Of a DNA stretch of 64,000 nt, positions 45,408 through 54,631 are shown in pieces (the first letter of the stretch is position 1; every line of letters begins with the position of its first letter). The notes beneath the pieces were generated by a model. It searched no databases. It saw only the letters and a list, made by a program, of their open reading frames with translations, and was not told the DNA's origin. The DNA lies in contig NZ_JRYR02000001.1 of the NCBI RefSeq assembly GCF_000807855.2, forward strand, positions 580,462 through 644,461, read 5' to 3'. Both the position numbers and the translations under genes were made by a program. The stretch comes from Flammeovirga pacifica. GTDB lineage: Bacteria; Bacteroidota; Bacteroidia; Cytophagales; Flammeovirgaceae.

Positions 45408-45893
45408 CTATTTATCTAATCTACCGACAAAAACCACATAAAAATAATCACCAGTATTTGAATTTTGAAATACTGCCCCACCAAATGTGTTGGCATTTCT
45501 ATTTTCTAAAGTACTTCTGCAAGAATTGGCCATTACTTTCACAATATCAGGTATAGGATCTAAGATATTGTAAGCAGCATATGCAGTACAACCTCTCATA
45601 TCAGTACTACCAGTTACACTTTGTATTCTTTTTTTGTGATAACCGTTTTCTTCTTCTTCTTTAGTAAGTTGTTCCCTGTTCATAGGGTTATTTGCTAATT
45701 CAGCGGCAAAACGTTTAGCTTCTTCAAAATAAGCATTGTTTTCCTCTAGAGTACTTAAATTATTCTTTTCTCGGTGTTTATTTATTTCAGTCATGAAATA
45801 ACTATCCAGTGTGGTTGGTGTATTCCAGCTTACTTCATCGTTTTTGCATCCAAAGAATAATGATGCGATTAAAAGCAGTGTAAAAAGTCTCAT
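45408..45893 (-). CDS. Lipoprotein with CAP/SCP-like domain (tentative)
   Basis: The 161-residue protein has a lipobox FFGC (Cys16). The pattern ITEINKHREKNNLSTLEEN...RFAAELANN...NTGDYFYVVFVGRL follows the order of CAP/SCP domains (helix with hR, A..hA..., final yyt-vF strand), but the usual metal-binding histidines are not clear. So the domain call is a suggestion only. It starts 14 bp after the def terminator and leads the nitrilase/antiporter genes. Confidence 0.55.
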   Translation of the reverse strand: MRLFTLLLIASLFFGCKNDEVSWNTPTTLDSYFMTEINKHREKNNLSTLEENNAYFEEAKRFAAELANNPMNREQLTKEEEENGYHKKRIQSVTGSTDMRGCTAYAAYNILDPIPDIVKVMANSCRSTLENRNANTFGGAVFQNSNTGDYFYVVFVGRLDK

Positions 45894-45910
45894 TTATAAA
45901 ATAAAGTCAA

Positions 45911-45938
45911 TAAAAAAGCTCCTAATATTAGGAGCTTA
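45911..45938 (-). terminator. Rho-independent terminator of the def transcript
   Basis: A perfect 22-bp palindrome (45916-45937) with arms AAGCTCCTAAT and ATTAGGAGCTT is followed on the minus strand by a T run. It lies directly after the def stop codon. Confidence 0.75.
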
Positions 45939-45945
45939 AAGTTAA

Positions 45946-46506
45946 TTATTTTTTCGGAAACCTCATTCTATATCCGTGAGGGACTTTCCCTTTTGTGATA
46001 TTATTCAATTTTCCTTTAATTAATCTCTTTTTAATGGCTGATAAATGATCGGTGAAAAGAATACCTTCAATATGATCATATTCATGTTGAATAACACGAG
46101 CAGTCATGCCTGTAAATTCCTCTTCTCTTTCTTTCAATTCATCATCAAGATATTTAATGATGATACCTTCAGGTCTGATTACTTCACCATTTACACCTGG
46201 TATACTTAAGCAGCCTTCATCAAAACCAACATCTTCACCAAATTCTTCGATAATTTCAGCATTGATAAAAGCACCTTTGTAACCTTTTTCATCACTTTCT
46301 TCATCAATCATTAGGTTGGAGTCAATAACAAAAATTCTTTTATTGAAACCAATTTGAGGACCAGCTAGACCAACACCAGAAGCTCCTTCCATTGTTTCAA
46401 ACATGCTATCAACAAGTTCCCCGACGTTTTCTAATTCCTCTTTTGTATAATCCTTTGCAACTCTTTTTAGAATTGGATCACCATAAGCGACAACTGGATA
46501 AATCAT
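45946..46506 (-). CDS. def: Peptide deformylase
   Basis: The 186-residue enzyme removes the formyl group from new proteins. The three deformylase motifs are present: GVGLAGPQIG (44-53), EGCLSIPG with metal ligand Cys99, and QHEYDHIEG with His141, Glu142 and His145. It follows ruvX with a 20-bp gap and ends in a clear terminator. Confidence 0.98.
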   Translation of the reverse strand: MIYPVVAYGDPILKRVAKDYTKEELENVGELVDSMFETMEGASGVGLAGPQIGFNKRIFVIDSNLMIDEESDEKGYKGAFINAEIIEEFGEDVGFDEGCLSIPGVNGEVIRPEGIIIKYLDDELKEREEEFTGMTARVIQHEYDHIEGILFTDHLSAIKKRLIKGKLNNITKGKVPHGYRMRFPKK

Positions 46507-46526
46507 TTATATATTACTTTAATGGA

Positions 46527-46943
46527 TTAATAACTATTTTGGTCTAAAAAAGATTGCAAGATAATTGCAGCACTTATTTTATCCACATTTCCTTTAACTT
46601 TTCTGTCTTTTTTCTTCATGCCACCTGCAATCATAGATTGTTCGGCCATTTTAGAAGTAAAACGTTCGTCAATATATGTTATCGGAATAGAAGGGAATTC
46701 AATAGCCAATTTTTTTCCAAAATTTTGAGTTGGTTTAGTATTGTCTGTCGCTTTTCCGTCTAACCCTTTAGGAAGTCCAATGACAAAATGCTCGACCTCT
46801 TCTTTTTGAAGATATTCTTTAATAAACTTCATGATGACATTTGTTTGAACAGTTTCTAAAGATGAGGCTATCATTTTTAAAGGGTCTGTTACAGCAAAAC
46901 CAGTTCTTTTGGTCCCATAGTCAATGGCTAATATTCTTCCCAT
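46527..46943 (-). CDS. ruvX: RuvX/YqgF Holliday junction resolvase-like protein
   Basis: The 138-residue RNase H-fold protein begins GRILAIDYGTKRTGFAV, with the first metal-binding Asp, and has FVIGLPKGLDG and YIDERFTS later. In other bacteria the family member cuts 16S rRNA precursor or DNA junctions. It lies in the bestrophin-arsC-ruvX-def run with 6 bp to the upstream gene. The length is normal. Confidence 0.95.
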   Translation of the reverse strand: MGRILAIDYGTKRTGFAVTDPLKMIASSLETVQTNVIMKFIKEYLQKEEVEHFVIGLPKGLDGKATDNTKPTQNFGKKLAIEFPSIPITYIDERFTSKMAEQSMIAGGMKKKDRKVKGNVDKISAAIILQSFLDQNSY

Positions 46944-46949
46944 AATTTT

Positions 46950-47297
46950 TTAAAGAGCAGCTTTTGCTTTCTCTACTTCTTTTTTAGAGTTTCCGATAAA
47001 TATTTGATCTTCTGCAATAATAACAGGTCTTTTTAAAAAACTATACTCTTGAAGTATTAACGATTTATAATCTTCTTCAGTTAATTCCTTTTCATGCAAT
47101 CCCATAGGCCTAAATTGCCTAGATCTTCTGCTAAAAAGAGATTCGTAACTACCAGAAAGAGATTTCATTTCTTCAATTTGAACTTCTGTGATAGCTTCGT
47201 TTTTAATGTCCTGAAAAGTATCAAATTTATCTTCTCCAATTTCTTTGATAATTCTTTTACAAGTGGAGCAAGTAGATAGGTGAATTATTTTTATCAT
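46950..47297 (-). CDS. ArsC/Spx-family thioredoxin-fold protein
   Basis: The 115-residue protein has a CSTC (Cys10, Cys13) motif in the first strand-helix turn and the family ending FLKRPVIIAEDQIFIG. These are the marks of the YffB/ArsC/Spx group, annotated as 'arsenate reductase family'. True arsenate reduction is not supported by any neighbour gene. Its start codon overlaps the bestrophin stop as TAATG, so translation is coupled. Confidence 0.9.
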   Translation of the reverse strand: MIKIIHLSTCSTCKRIIKEIGEDKFDTFQDIKNEAITEVQIEEMKSLSGSYESLFSRRSRQFRPMGLHEKELTEEDYKSLILQEYSFLKRPVIIAEDQIFIGNSKKEVEKAKAAL

Positions 47298-48160
47298 TAT
47301 TTTGTAATGATTTCTTGTATATTTTTATAGATATTATTTGCGATATTATCCACAGGAAGATCATTAGGATCAAGACCAAATGGATCTTCAATTTCTTCAG
47401 AAATAGTAACAATACTCATGGCAACATAATAAATGATGATTACCGCAGGAATCGTCCACCACTCAAGATTTTCAATTAAACCCAAAGGCATAATGATAGC
47501 ATAGATATAAATATACGCTCTCAAAAGGTAAGTATGTGATTGTGGCATTGGAGTTTTGTGAATACGCTCACATTTCCCCATAATATCTATTAATTCATCA
47601 GAATTCTCAATCAATTTTAATAATTGAAAGTCTGTGATCTCACCTCTGTCATATACTGATTTTAAGCGTACCTGAATTAATTGGTTGACAGCATTAGGAA
47701 CATGGTCCCAATTTTTTAATTCTTTTATTATCTCTTCATCTAAGAAATCTAATTCTTGATAAATTACTCCAGATCTTAAATGTTCTTTTAATACAAAAGG
47801 GAAAGCAGATATTAAACCAAATAGTTCTGTCTTTTCTTTACTATCAGGTAAAAGTTGTTTTACCTGAAGTGCATAATTTCTAGAGGTGTTCACTAAACCT
47901 CCAAGTACTTTTCTTGCTTCCCACCAACGGTCGTAAGCTGTGTTGTTACGAAAAACCAATAAAATACCTAAAATAGCACCCATCAGGCCAGGTAAAGTAA
48001 AGTTAGTTTCGATGTCAACATGTCCTAGTTCATGAATAGCACATAAAATAGTAGTCGGGATTGCAATCCATAGAAGGTCTACAGCCAATCTCTTAACTAA
48101 ATATCCTTTATAAGAGAATATCAAAAAGAAAGTAGATTGAGCGAAGTTCTTTTTAGGCAT
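47297..48160 (-). CDS. Bestrophin-family anion channel (UPF0187)
   Basis: The ATG at 48160 (MPKKNFAQS) is chosen; an upstream in-frame start at 48184 is TTG. The 287-residue protein has about four membrane helices and the bestrophin block LVFRNNTAYDRWWEARKVLGGLVNTSRNYA (pattern RWWEAR). A second conserved EIEDPFGLDPNDLP block lies near the C-terminus. Bacterial bestrophins form pentameric channels. Its stop overlaps the start of the ArsC-like gene. Confidence 0.9.
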   Translation of the reverse strand: MPKKNFAQSTFFLIFSYKGYLVKRLAVDLLWIAIPTTILCAIHELGHVDIETNFTLPGLMGAILGILLVFRNNTAYDRWWEARKVLGGLVNTSRNYALQVKQLLPDSKEKTELFGLISAFPFVLKEHLRSGVIYQELDFLDEEIIKELKNWDHVPNAVNQLIQVRLKSVYDRGEITDFQLLKLIENSDELIDIMGKCERIHKTPMPQSHTYLLRAYIYIYAIIMPLGLIENLEWWTIPAVIIIYYVAMSIVTISEEIEDPFGLDPNDLPVDNIANNIYKNIQEIITK

Positions 48161-48236
48161 AAAAAATAAAGTTAAACCGTACAAAATAGACTAACTTAAT
48201 AATATATTTTGTACTTGAGATTCTTAATCACTTTGT

Positions 48237-48271
48237 CAAAAATACAAATGTAAACAAATGTGACTAATCAA
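48237..48271 (-). promoter_or_regulatory. Candidate promoter of the bestrophin-arsC-ruvX-def operon
   Basis: Two tandem minus-strand boxes of the TAnnTTTG type lie at 48237-48244 and 48245-48252 (plus-strand CAAAAATA and CAAATGTA). A -33 CAA (plus strand) at 48269-48271 is 24 and 16 bp away, just outside the usual spacing on either side. So one of the two is probably used, with weak confidence. Confidence 0.35.
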
Positions 48272-48668
48272 TTAAAGTTTTGTGCATAATTTTGGCTTCA
48301 CCTTTAACAGTTATCTTATTTTGTTCCGATTTTATAGTCGTTTTAATAATCGCGGTCTTTCTTCTAGAATCAATTTCAGTAATTTCAAATTCCGCTGAAT
48401 AATTTTCATCAACAAACATAGGTCTTAAGAAATCCATATTTTGAGATAAATATACAGAGCCATTTCCAGGGAATTCTGTACCTAATACTCTTGAAAATAT
48501 AGAAGCGGATAAAAAACCATGCATGATAGGTTTTTTAAATGGAGTATTTGCAGCAAATTCCTCATCAATATGGATAGGATTAGTATCTCCTGTTAGACGA
48601 GCAAATGCGTTTACGTCTTCCTGTGAAAACTTGAAATCTACTTGGTAGGATTGTCCAATCTGAAGCAT
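48264..48668 (-). CDS. MaoC-like (R)-enoyl-CoA hydratase
   Basis: The 134-residue hot-dog-fold protein carries the R-hydratase motif GDTNPIHIDEEFA with catalytic Asp28 and His33, and PIMHGFLSASIFSRVLG after it. It would hydrate trans-2-enoyl-CoA to the (R)-3-hydroxyacyl-CoA, linking fatty-acid oxidation to other pathways. It is separated by about 100 bp from the bestrophin gene and is divergent from sufC. Confidence 0.9.
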   Translation of the reverse strand: MLQIGQSYQVDFKFSQEDVNAFARLTGDTNPIHIDEEFAANTPFKKPIMHGFLSASIFSRVLGTEFPGNGSVYLSQNMDFLRPMFVDENYSAEFEITEIDSRRKTAIIKTTIKSEQNKITVKGEAKIMHKTLID

Positions 48669-48905
48669 TTTTATTATTTTTAGTGATAATCGACATCAAA
48701 TAATATTCAAAAAGGTGATTAAAGTCTCCTTTTTTCAAATAATATTATTAGTTTTACATTGTGAATTCAAAACTTGTATAAAAAAATTAATTTATCAAGT
48801 AGTGTTTACACATTATTTTAGAGTTATCTTTTTTCATTTTCATATTTACTGAACTAAAGGTGTTGTCAATGACGAGACCTTTTTTTATGAAAAAAAGTAA
48901 CAATT

Positions 48906-48935
48906 AGGAAACTATTAGTTGACAAAATAGTTCCT
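48906..48935. promoter_or_regulatory. Imperfect inverted repeat upstream of the sufC promoter
   Basis: AGGAAACTATT (48906-48916) is complementary to AATAGTTCCT (48926-48935) apart from one bulged A. It ends 18 bp before the -7 box, a position fit for an iron or redox regulator (Rrf2/IscR- or Fur-type). The regulator is not known. Confidence 0.4.
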
Positions 48936-48953
48936 ATTTAAAAAAATTCTAAA

Positions 48954-48961
48954 TAACTTTG
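48954..48961 (+). promoter_or_regulatory. -7 box of the sufCD promoter
   Basis: TAACTTTG fits TAnnTTTG exactly. The only TTG upstream (48919-48921) is 32 bp away, too far, so the promoter may need an activator bound at the inverted repeat. The leader to the sufC start is about 90 nt. Confidence 0.5.
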
Positions 48962-49055
48962 CAGACCGTAGTAATAGTATCTTAATGATACCGTACTTTT
49001 TGTAGTGTTACTAAGATTTTTTAATACGAATTTCTAACAATTAATCATAAAAAAA

Positions 49056-49814
49056 ATGCTGAAGATCAACGATCTAAAAGCTTCAATTGAAGACAAAGAG
49101 ATACTTAAAGGAATCAACCTTGACATTAAAGAGGGAGAAGTTCACGCTATTATGGGACCAAACGGTTCTGGTAAAAGTACTTTAGCTTCTGTATTAGCAG
49201 GTAGAGAAGACTACGAAGTAGATGGCGGGGATGTTGATTTCGATGGAGAAGACTTGTTAGAAATGTCACCAGAGGAAAGAGCACAAAAAGGTTTATTCCT
49301 TGCTTTCCAATATCCTGTTGAAATCCCAGGTGTTAGTAATACTAACTTCCTAAGAACAGCGGTAAACGAAGTTAGAAAAGCAAGAGGTGAGGAGCCTTAT
49401 AATGCAGCTAATTTCATGAAAGAGATGAAAGAAAAAATGAAAATTGTTTCTATCGACAAATCTCTAATGAGCCGTTCTTTAAATGAAGGATTCTCAGGTG
49501 GTGAGAAAAAAAGAAACGAGATTTTCCACATGGCTATGTTGGATCCAAAGTTAGCTATTCTTGATGAGACAGATTCAGGTCTAGATATCGATGCTCTTCG
49601 TATCGTAGCAAATGGAGTTAACACATTGAGAGATGGTAATAGATCATTTGTAGTAGTTACTCACTACCAAAGATTATTGGATTACATCGTTCCTGATTTT
49701 GTTCACGTTTTATACAAAGGTAAAATCGTTAAATCTGGTACTAAGGAATTAGCTTTAGAATTAGAAGAAAAAGGTTACGACTGGATTATCCAAGAAGTAG
49801 AAGGTAACAACTAA
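49056..49814 (+). CDS. sufC: Fe-S cluster assembly ATPase SufC
   Basis: The 252-residue ABC ATPase has Walker A GPNGSGKS (34-41), the signature [11 protein letters not shown] and Walker [12 protein letters not shown], all in the SufC form. It works with SufB and SufD as the scaffold for Fe-S cluster assembly in the cytosol. sufD follows after 13 bp. sufB and sufS, which usually flank these genes in Bacteroidota, are absent from the window. Confidence 0.97.
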   Translation: MLKINDLKASIEDKEILKGINLDIKEGEVHAIMGPNGSGKSTLASVLAGREDYEVDGGDVDFDGEDLLEMSPEERAQKGLFLAFQYPVEIPGVSNTNFLRTAVNEVRKARGEEPYNAANFMKEMKEKMKIVSIDKSLMSRSLNEGFSGGEKKRNEIFHMAMLDPKLAILDETDSGLDIDALRIVANGVNTLRDGNRSFVVVTHYQRLLDYIVPDFVHVLYKGKIVKSGTKELALELEEKGYDWIIQEVEGNN

Positions 49815-49827
49815 AATACCATCTTAC

Positions 49828-51132
49828 ATGAGTACAGTAATTGAAAACGCAGCACTTAAAAATAGTGCTTTAGAATATATAGAGGAAACGATTGAAGCTG
49901 TTCCAGAATTAGTAGAAGTGAGAACTTCTGCTGCTGAAGGGTTTGCTGAAAATAATTTCCCTTCTATCAAAGACGAGGAGTGGAAGTATACTAACGTTAA
50001 ACAACTTGTCTCTTCAAATTATGCATTTGATGTTAAAGAAGCAGCTATTTCTTCTGATGATATCAAAGGTTATTTAATTGAAGGTGTTGAAACATTGGTA
50101 TTTGTTAATGGAAAATACAATGCAGGCCTTTCTAACTTTAATTCTTCAGAAAAAGTTTATATCAATACTTTTGCTGAAGCTTTAAACTCTGATAAAAAAG
50201 AACTTTTATTAGAGAATTTTGGCAAGCATGCTGATAATAATTTACCATTTGTTGGTTTAAATACAGCTTCAACTACTGAAGGTGTTTTTATTCACGCAAA
50301 GCGTAATGCAATTAAAGAAGAGTCAGTAATGATTTTAAATGTGGTTTCACAATCAAATTTAGTCATTCAACCTCGTCTTTTAGTGATTGCAGAAGAAGGT
50401 ACACAAATTTCATATGTTGAAAGAAATGCTATCTTAAATAACGCTGAAGGTACTTTAGTAAATGCAGTTTCAGAAGTAACTATTGGTGAAAGAGCCAATG
50501 TAAATCATATTAAAATTCAGGATGAGGACCAATCTACTCAACTTGTAACAGTAACAGAGGCAAAACAAGCAGATAATTCTGTTTATGATAATGTGACTAT
50601 TACAACAGGTGGTAAATTAGTTCGTAATAACCTGAATATTTCTTTAGGAGAGCACTGTGAAGGTCATATGACTGGTCTATATCTATTGGATGAGAAATCT
50701 TTCGTAGATAACCATACAATGGTAGATCATAAAATGCCTAACTCTTACAGTAACGAGCTTTACAAAGGTATTTTAAGTGGGAAATCTAAAGCGATTTTCA
50801 ACGGTAAAATCTTTGTTCGTGAAGATGCACAAAAAACAAATGCATTCCAGTCTAACAAAAACATTTTATTATCTCCAGATGCAGTGGTAGATACTAAGCC
50901 TCAATTAGAAATTTGGGCTGATGATGTTTCTTGTTCACATGGTTGTACAGTAGGTGCATTAGACGAGGAGCCAATGTTCTACTTAAGAGCAAGAGGTATT
51001 CCTGAAGACCAAGCAAGAGCACTATTAACTTATGCATTTGCTGGTGATGTTATTGAAAAAATTAAGAACGAAGCAATTAGAAATGTCGTTCAAAGAATGG
51101 TAGCAAATGCAATGGGTTATCCATTAGATTAA
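49828..51132 (+). CDS. sufD: Fe-S cluster assembly protein SufD
   Basis: The 434-residue beta-helix protein begins with the SufD-type FPSIKDEEWKYTNVKQL and has the core SufB/SufD block LYKGILSGKSKAIFNGKIFV, then the C-terminal SCSHGCTVGALDEEPMFYLRARGI. It lacks the extra N-terminal part of SufB, so it is SufD. It forms a complex with SufC and SufB. A strong terminator follows. Confidence 0.96.
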   Translation: MSTVIENAALKNSALEYIEETIEAVPELVEVRTSAAEGFAENNFPSIKDEEWKYTNVKQLVSSNYAFDVKEAAISSDDIKGYLIEGVETLVFVNGKYNAGLSNFNSSEKVYINTFAEALNSDKKELLLENFGKHADNNLPFVGLNTASTTEGVFIHAKRNAIKEESVMILNVVSQSNLVIQPRLLVIAEEGTQISYVERNAILNNAEGTLVNAVSEVTIGERANVNHIKIQDEDQSTQLVTVTEAKQADNSVYDNVTITTGGKLVRNNLNISLGEHCEGHMTGLYLLDEKSFVDNHTMVDHKMPNSYSNELYKGILSGKSKAIFNGKIFVREDAQKTNAFQSNKNILLSPDAVVDTKPQLEIWADDVSCSHGCTVGALDEEPMFYLRARGIPEDQARALLTYAFAGDVIEKIKNEAIRNVVQRMVANAMGYPLD

Positions 51133-51145
51133 ACTACTTAAGATC

Positions 51146-51177
51146 AAAAAAAGGAGACAGAAATGTCTCCTTTTTTT
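51146..51177. terminator. Bidirectional terminator after sufD
   Basis: AAAAAAAGGAGACA (51146-51159) and TGTCTCCTTTTTTT (51164-51177) form a perfect 14-bp stem around a 4-nt loop. It ends sufCD and also the convergent response-regulator gene, whose stop it touches. Confidence 0.92.
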
Positions 51178-51895
51178 ATGCACTTTTTGGTTTGTGTGAG
51201 GATATGACCATTGTTATCTCTCTTGTGATTTTATCTAAATCATCTGCACTTGACTTTAAATGATTTACAATTTCTTTCGCCATGCTGTCATCAGATGAGT
51301 TAAAAAGTTCAATTAATCCCATGATTCTGCATAATGGTCCTCTAACTTTATGTGAATTAAGGTAACAGTACTTCTCTATTGCTTTATTTTGTGAATTGAG
51401 TAAAGCTTTTAGTGTGTCTAATTCTTTTGTGGTTTCAGATATCTCGTGAGAATTAATATTACTGCTATTTAAATTATGCTGAATATTTTTCATGAACATC
51501 ATAATCTCCGTTTTGAGAACTTCAATACGGCTGATACGTGCTTTGATACTGTCTAATAATTCCTTTTGGGTAAAAGGCTTTGTGATATAATCATCAGCCA
51601 TTAGGTTCATACCTTTTCTAATATCATTTCTATCACTCTTAGCAGACAGGAATATAAACGGCACACCAACGGCCAAAGGATTCTTTCTTAATTCTTTTAA
51701 AAAAAGGTAACCATTCATAGCAGGCATCATAATATCACACAGAATAATATCAGGCATTTCTTTCTTTAGCAGATCTAATGCTTCATGACCACTTTGAGCA
51801 GATAAAACATTAAAATCGTTAATTTCTAATAGGTCAACAATACTGTCAAGTAAGTTTTTTTCATCATCGATAACAAGAACAGTTGTATCGTTCAT
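51176..51895 (-). CDS. Response regulator with C-terminal DHp-like domain but no ATPase domain
   Basis: The ATG at 51895 (MNDTTVLVIDDE) is chosen as it starts the receiver domain; an upstream start would add 18 residues. The 239-residue protein has a receiver domain (Asp10-Asp11, phospho-acceptor Asp54 in LCDIMMP, Lys in DDYITKP) and then helices that end in YLNSHKVRGPLCRIMGLIEL with His182. That is the DHp helix of Bacteroidota kinases, where His is normally phosphorylated. The HATPase domain is missing. It may be a phosphotransfer protein or a docking helix. It lies 70 bp after the TPR-CHAT gene on the same strand. Confidence 0.85.
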   Translation of the reverse strand: MNDTTVLVIDDEKNLLDSIVDLLEINDFNVLSAQSGHEALDLLKKEMPDIILCDIMMPAMNGYLFLKELRKNPLAVGVPFIFLSAKSDRNDIRKGMNLMADDYITKPFTQKELLDSIKARISRIEVLKTEIMMFMKNIQHNLNSSNINSHEISETTKELDTLKALLNSQNKAIEKYCYLNSHKVRGPLCRIMGLIELFNSSDDSMAKEIVNHLKSSADDLDKITREITMVISSHKPKSA

Positions 51896-51965
51896 GATAG
51901 GGTAAATTTTGGGTTCATATAACACTAACATACACCTAACATAATTCACCTTCTAGAAAGTTTCC

Positions 51966-54626
51966 TCAACTACCAATTAATGAAAAAGCAGCCCAATAAT
52001 ATGGGGAATTGTAAACTCTTCCTTGAAATAGTTTAATTTTTGCTTTCTGTAAAGCGAGAGAAATGTCTTTGTTTTTGGTAAGCTCTTGATAGAAATATTG
52101 CATGAAAAGTGCAGAGGAAATATCATTAATTGTCCATAAGGAAACTACCGAATTTTCAACACCTGCATACTTTAATGATCTTGATAGCCCGATAAGTCCT
52201 TCTCCCTTAGAGATCTTGCCTAAACCTGTCTCACATGCTGATAATGTAACTAAACGTGCGTTTAAATCTAAATTATATATGTCAGATGCGAATAGTAATC
52301 CATCACTTTTCTCATCTACTAGATAAATAAAAGATTGATTTGGATTTTCTTCATTTACCACTCCATGAGTAGCAAAATGAATGTAACCACTATTTGAAAC
52401 ATCTTGATCTTTTAATAATGATATTTTCGCTTTTTCATAGATGTAATTATTTGTAGACCATCCTGCATTTTCAGTTATTGATTTTATCTCGTTAACTTCA
52501 CTCAAAGTACCTGGTAATGGATCAAATTCATCTATACCATTACTATCTTTAAACTGTATAGGGGCGAAGCAAGTTAATGTGGTATTAAAGTTATCAGCAT
52601 TCGATTCTTGAAGTGCAATTGTTGCTGAAAAATTATATGATGTAGCATATTTCTTTACTAAAAAAGGAAGGTCTTTCGGATCCGTATTTTCTGATACAGA
52701 TGTATAATAGAGTATATCAAGAGGTATGCTATTGATTTTACCATCAGGTATGAAGATTATTTTTTCGATATTCTTATTAAAAGTAAATGGCAATAGTCTA
52801 TCAGTTAAATATTCTGTAGACATTGATATGATTTCTTCAAAATTAAATTTCAAACCACTTTTTAAACTTACGATTTCATCTTTAAAGTCTTCATCAAAGT
52901 CTTGAGTGAATATGTATAATTGTTTATTTGCAATTAAAAAGATGTACAAAAGTTCTTCTTTATCAGCAATAAAATAACTCACAAGGGCAGTATTTTTGGG
53001 AAGTTTCTCCTTTATTTCTTTTGCAGTAATGGTTTTGGTACTGTACTTTAATTGAAAATACTTAGGATAATCCGTTTCTAATTGATTGATAAACCGATCT
53101 AGATCTGTTTCTTTTTCAAAGAGTTGTACAATTAACTGTTCTCTCTCATCAACAGAGGAAGCATTAATAATACCTTTTTCTAATCCATTTATTTCATCTC
53201 TAAAGTTGTTTTCTTTTTCAATGAGTGTCTTTGGAATTCCGGCAAAAGATTTTGCATGTGTGTCTTGAATTGCTTGTTGTAAGGTGGCTGATTTACTCCA
53301 TTCCATAAAGTCAAATGCCTTATTATTCCATTTTTCTTTAGCGATGGAAGCTTCACCTAAAGCGATCGATAAACGTATTGCATCAGCGTAAATGTTATTG
53401 GTTATTTCAGATAATTTGATTTTATCTTGTTCACTTTTTTGATTTCCTCTTATCTTATTGATTAATTGATGTGCTAATTCGAGAGACTGAATACCTAAGT
53501 TTAAGTCATTGCGTTTGAGGGATTTACCGTAGTGAATTTGTTCAAGTACTTCAGCTTTCTTTTGTAATGCAACAAGATTAATAAAAGGGTTAAGGTAGTT
53601 ACTAATAGAGGGGAAGTCTTTGATGTTTGTAGAATTGAATTCATGATTATTAGCGATCAATGCTTTCTGAAATAAAGCTAAACTATTTTTATAATCTCCT
53701 TTGTCAAGGGCAATATCACCTTGTTTGATATAAATATTAGCAATTTCAGGGTGCTTGTTTCCAAATACATTTTGATACAATTCTAAAGAGAAATTATAGT
53801 ATTCATTGGCTAATTCAACTTGACCACTTTTTAGATAAGCATCGGCAATAAAAATGTAGGTAAAAGCTACGTTGGGGTGCTCATCACCATAAAACTTTGA
53901 CCAAATATTAGAAGCTTTTTCAAATGAATTGATCGCTTTATCCACAAAGAAATTTTTCTCAAATAGAATACCCAAGTTAATATAAATAGATGCAATGCTT
54001 GGGTGATCTTCATTAGGGTACACTTTACGGTATTCTTCTAGTGCTTTTTCATAATTAATTTGGGCTTTAAATGTATCATTTTTAGAGTGAACAAGTCCAA
54101 TGTTTATAAAGCAATTGGCTTCTAGGATGGGATCATTTAATTTTTTCGCCAGATTTAAAGATTGATTTAAGTATTCTGTAGCCTCATTATTTTCACCAAG
54201 TTGCCAGTAAGCAGTGCCTTGTAAAGAATAATTCTCTACAAAGAAGAGTCTATACTGATCATCATTTTGAAATTCTTTGAAAGTTGTAATTCCTTGTGTT
54301 AATACATTAAGTGCATCGTTAGGAAATCCTTCATTTTCTAATAGAAATGCTTTTGTATTTATGATACTTAGATAAGTAGGGTTTGTCGCATCTAAATTTT
54401 CATCATCAAGAATTTTATAGGCTTTTGTATAGAGGTTCTTCTGACCTAAAATTTTTGCCTTTAATGCATGAGTTTCATTTAGATATTGAGTATTGGATAT
54501 TGTATTTAATATGGAATAAGATTGATCTATTTTTCCATCAACATAAAGTATTTTTGCAGAGTCAAGTAGATCTTGTGCAAAAGTTTGATTAATAATTAAG
54601 AGAAATAATATAAATAACTTTTTCAT
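51966..54626 (-). CDS. Exported TPR-CHAT protein (caspase-like peptidase domain)
   Basis: The 886-residue precursor has a signal peptide ending near TFAQ (about residue 18). About 10 tetratricopeptide repeats follow (30-420), seen in blocks such as ANCFINIGLVHSK and HPSIASIYINLGILFEKN. The C-terminal CHAT domain (about 560-880) keeps the catalytic His754 (HFATHG) and Cys798 (LSACETGLG), so it may be an active protease. Most well-studied CHAT proteins are cytosolic; this one should be periplasmic. It starts 5 bp after the outer-membrane protein gene stop, so the two are an operon with the response regulator downstream. Confidence 0.92.
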   Translation of the reverse strand: MKKLFILFLLIINQTFAQDLLDSAKILYVDGKIDQSYSILNTISNTQYLNETHALKAKILGQKNLYTKAYKILDDENLDATNPTYLSIINTKAFLLENEGFPNDALNVLTQGITTFKEFQNDDQYRLFFVENYSLQGTAYWQLGENNEATEYLNQSLNLAKKLNDPILEANCFINIGLVHSKNDTFKAQINYEKALEEYRKVYPNEDHPSIASIYINLGILFEKNFFVDKAINSFEKASNIWSKFYGDEHPNVAFTYIFIADAYLKSGQVELANEYYNFSLELYQNVFGNKHPEIANIYIKQGDIALDKGDYKNSLALFQKALIANNHEFNSTNIKDFPSISNYLNPFINLVALQKKAEVLEQIHYGKSLKRNDLNLGIQSLELAHQLINKIRGNQKSEQDKIKLSEITNNIYADAIRLSIALGEASIAKEKWNNKAFDFMEWSKSATLQQAIQDTHAKSFAGIPKTLIEKENNFRDEINGLEKGIINASSVDEREQLIVQLFEKETDLDRFINQLETDYPKYFQLKYSTKTITAKEIKEKLPKNTALVSYFIADKEELLYIFLIANKQLYIFTQDFDEDFKDEIVSLKSGLKFNFEEIISMSTEYLTDRLLPFTFNKNIEKIIFIPDGKINSIPLDILYYTSVSENTDPKDLPFLVKKYATSYNFSATIALQESNADNFNTTLTCFAPIQFKDSNGIDEFDPLPGTLSEVNEIKSITENAGWSTNNYIYEKAKISLLKDQDVSNSGYIHFATHGVVNEENPNQSFIYLVDEKSDGLLFASDIYNLDLNARLVTLSACETGLGKISKGEGLIGLSRSLKYAGVENSVVSLWTINDISSALFMQYFYQELTKNKDISLALQKAKIKLFQGRVYNSPYYWAAFSLIGS

Positions 54627-54631
54627 GTTGA

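Larger units (their letters stand above)
48669..49055. other. Divergent intergenic region, MaoC gene / sufC
   Basis: The 387-bp AT-rich gap contains the sufC -7 box (48954-48961), an imperfect inverted repeat (48906-48935) in front of it, and a long leader with short complementary segments (TAGTAA/TTACTA, GTATC/GATAC) before the start. No open frame of interest and no sufB remnant was seen. Confidence 0.6.

Noticed and set aside
46950-47297. True arsenate reductase in an arsenic-resistance operon
   Set aside because: No ars regulator or transporter is adjacent; the protein belongs to the broader ArsC/Spx-like group.
51966-54626. TPR-CHAT gene as part of a type III-E CRISPR (Craspase) system
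   Set aside because: There is a signal peptide, and no repeat array, gRAMP or other Cas gene lies in the window.
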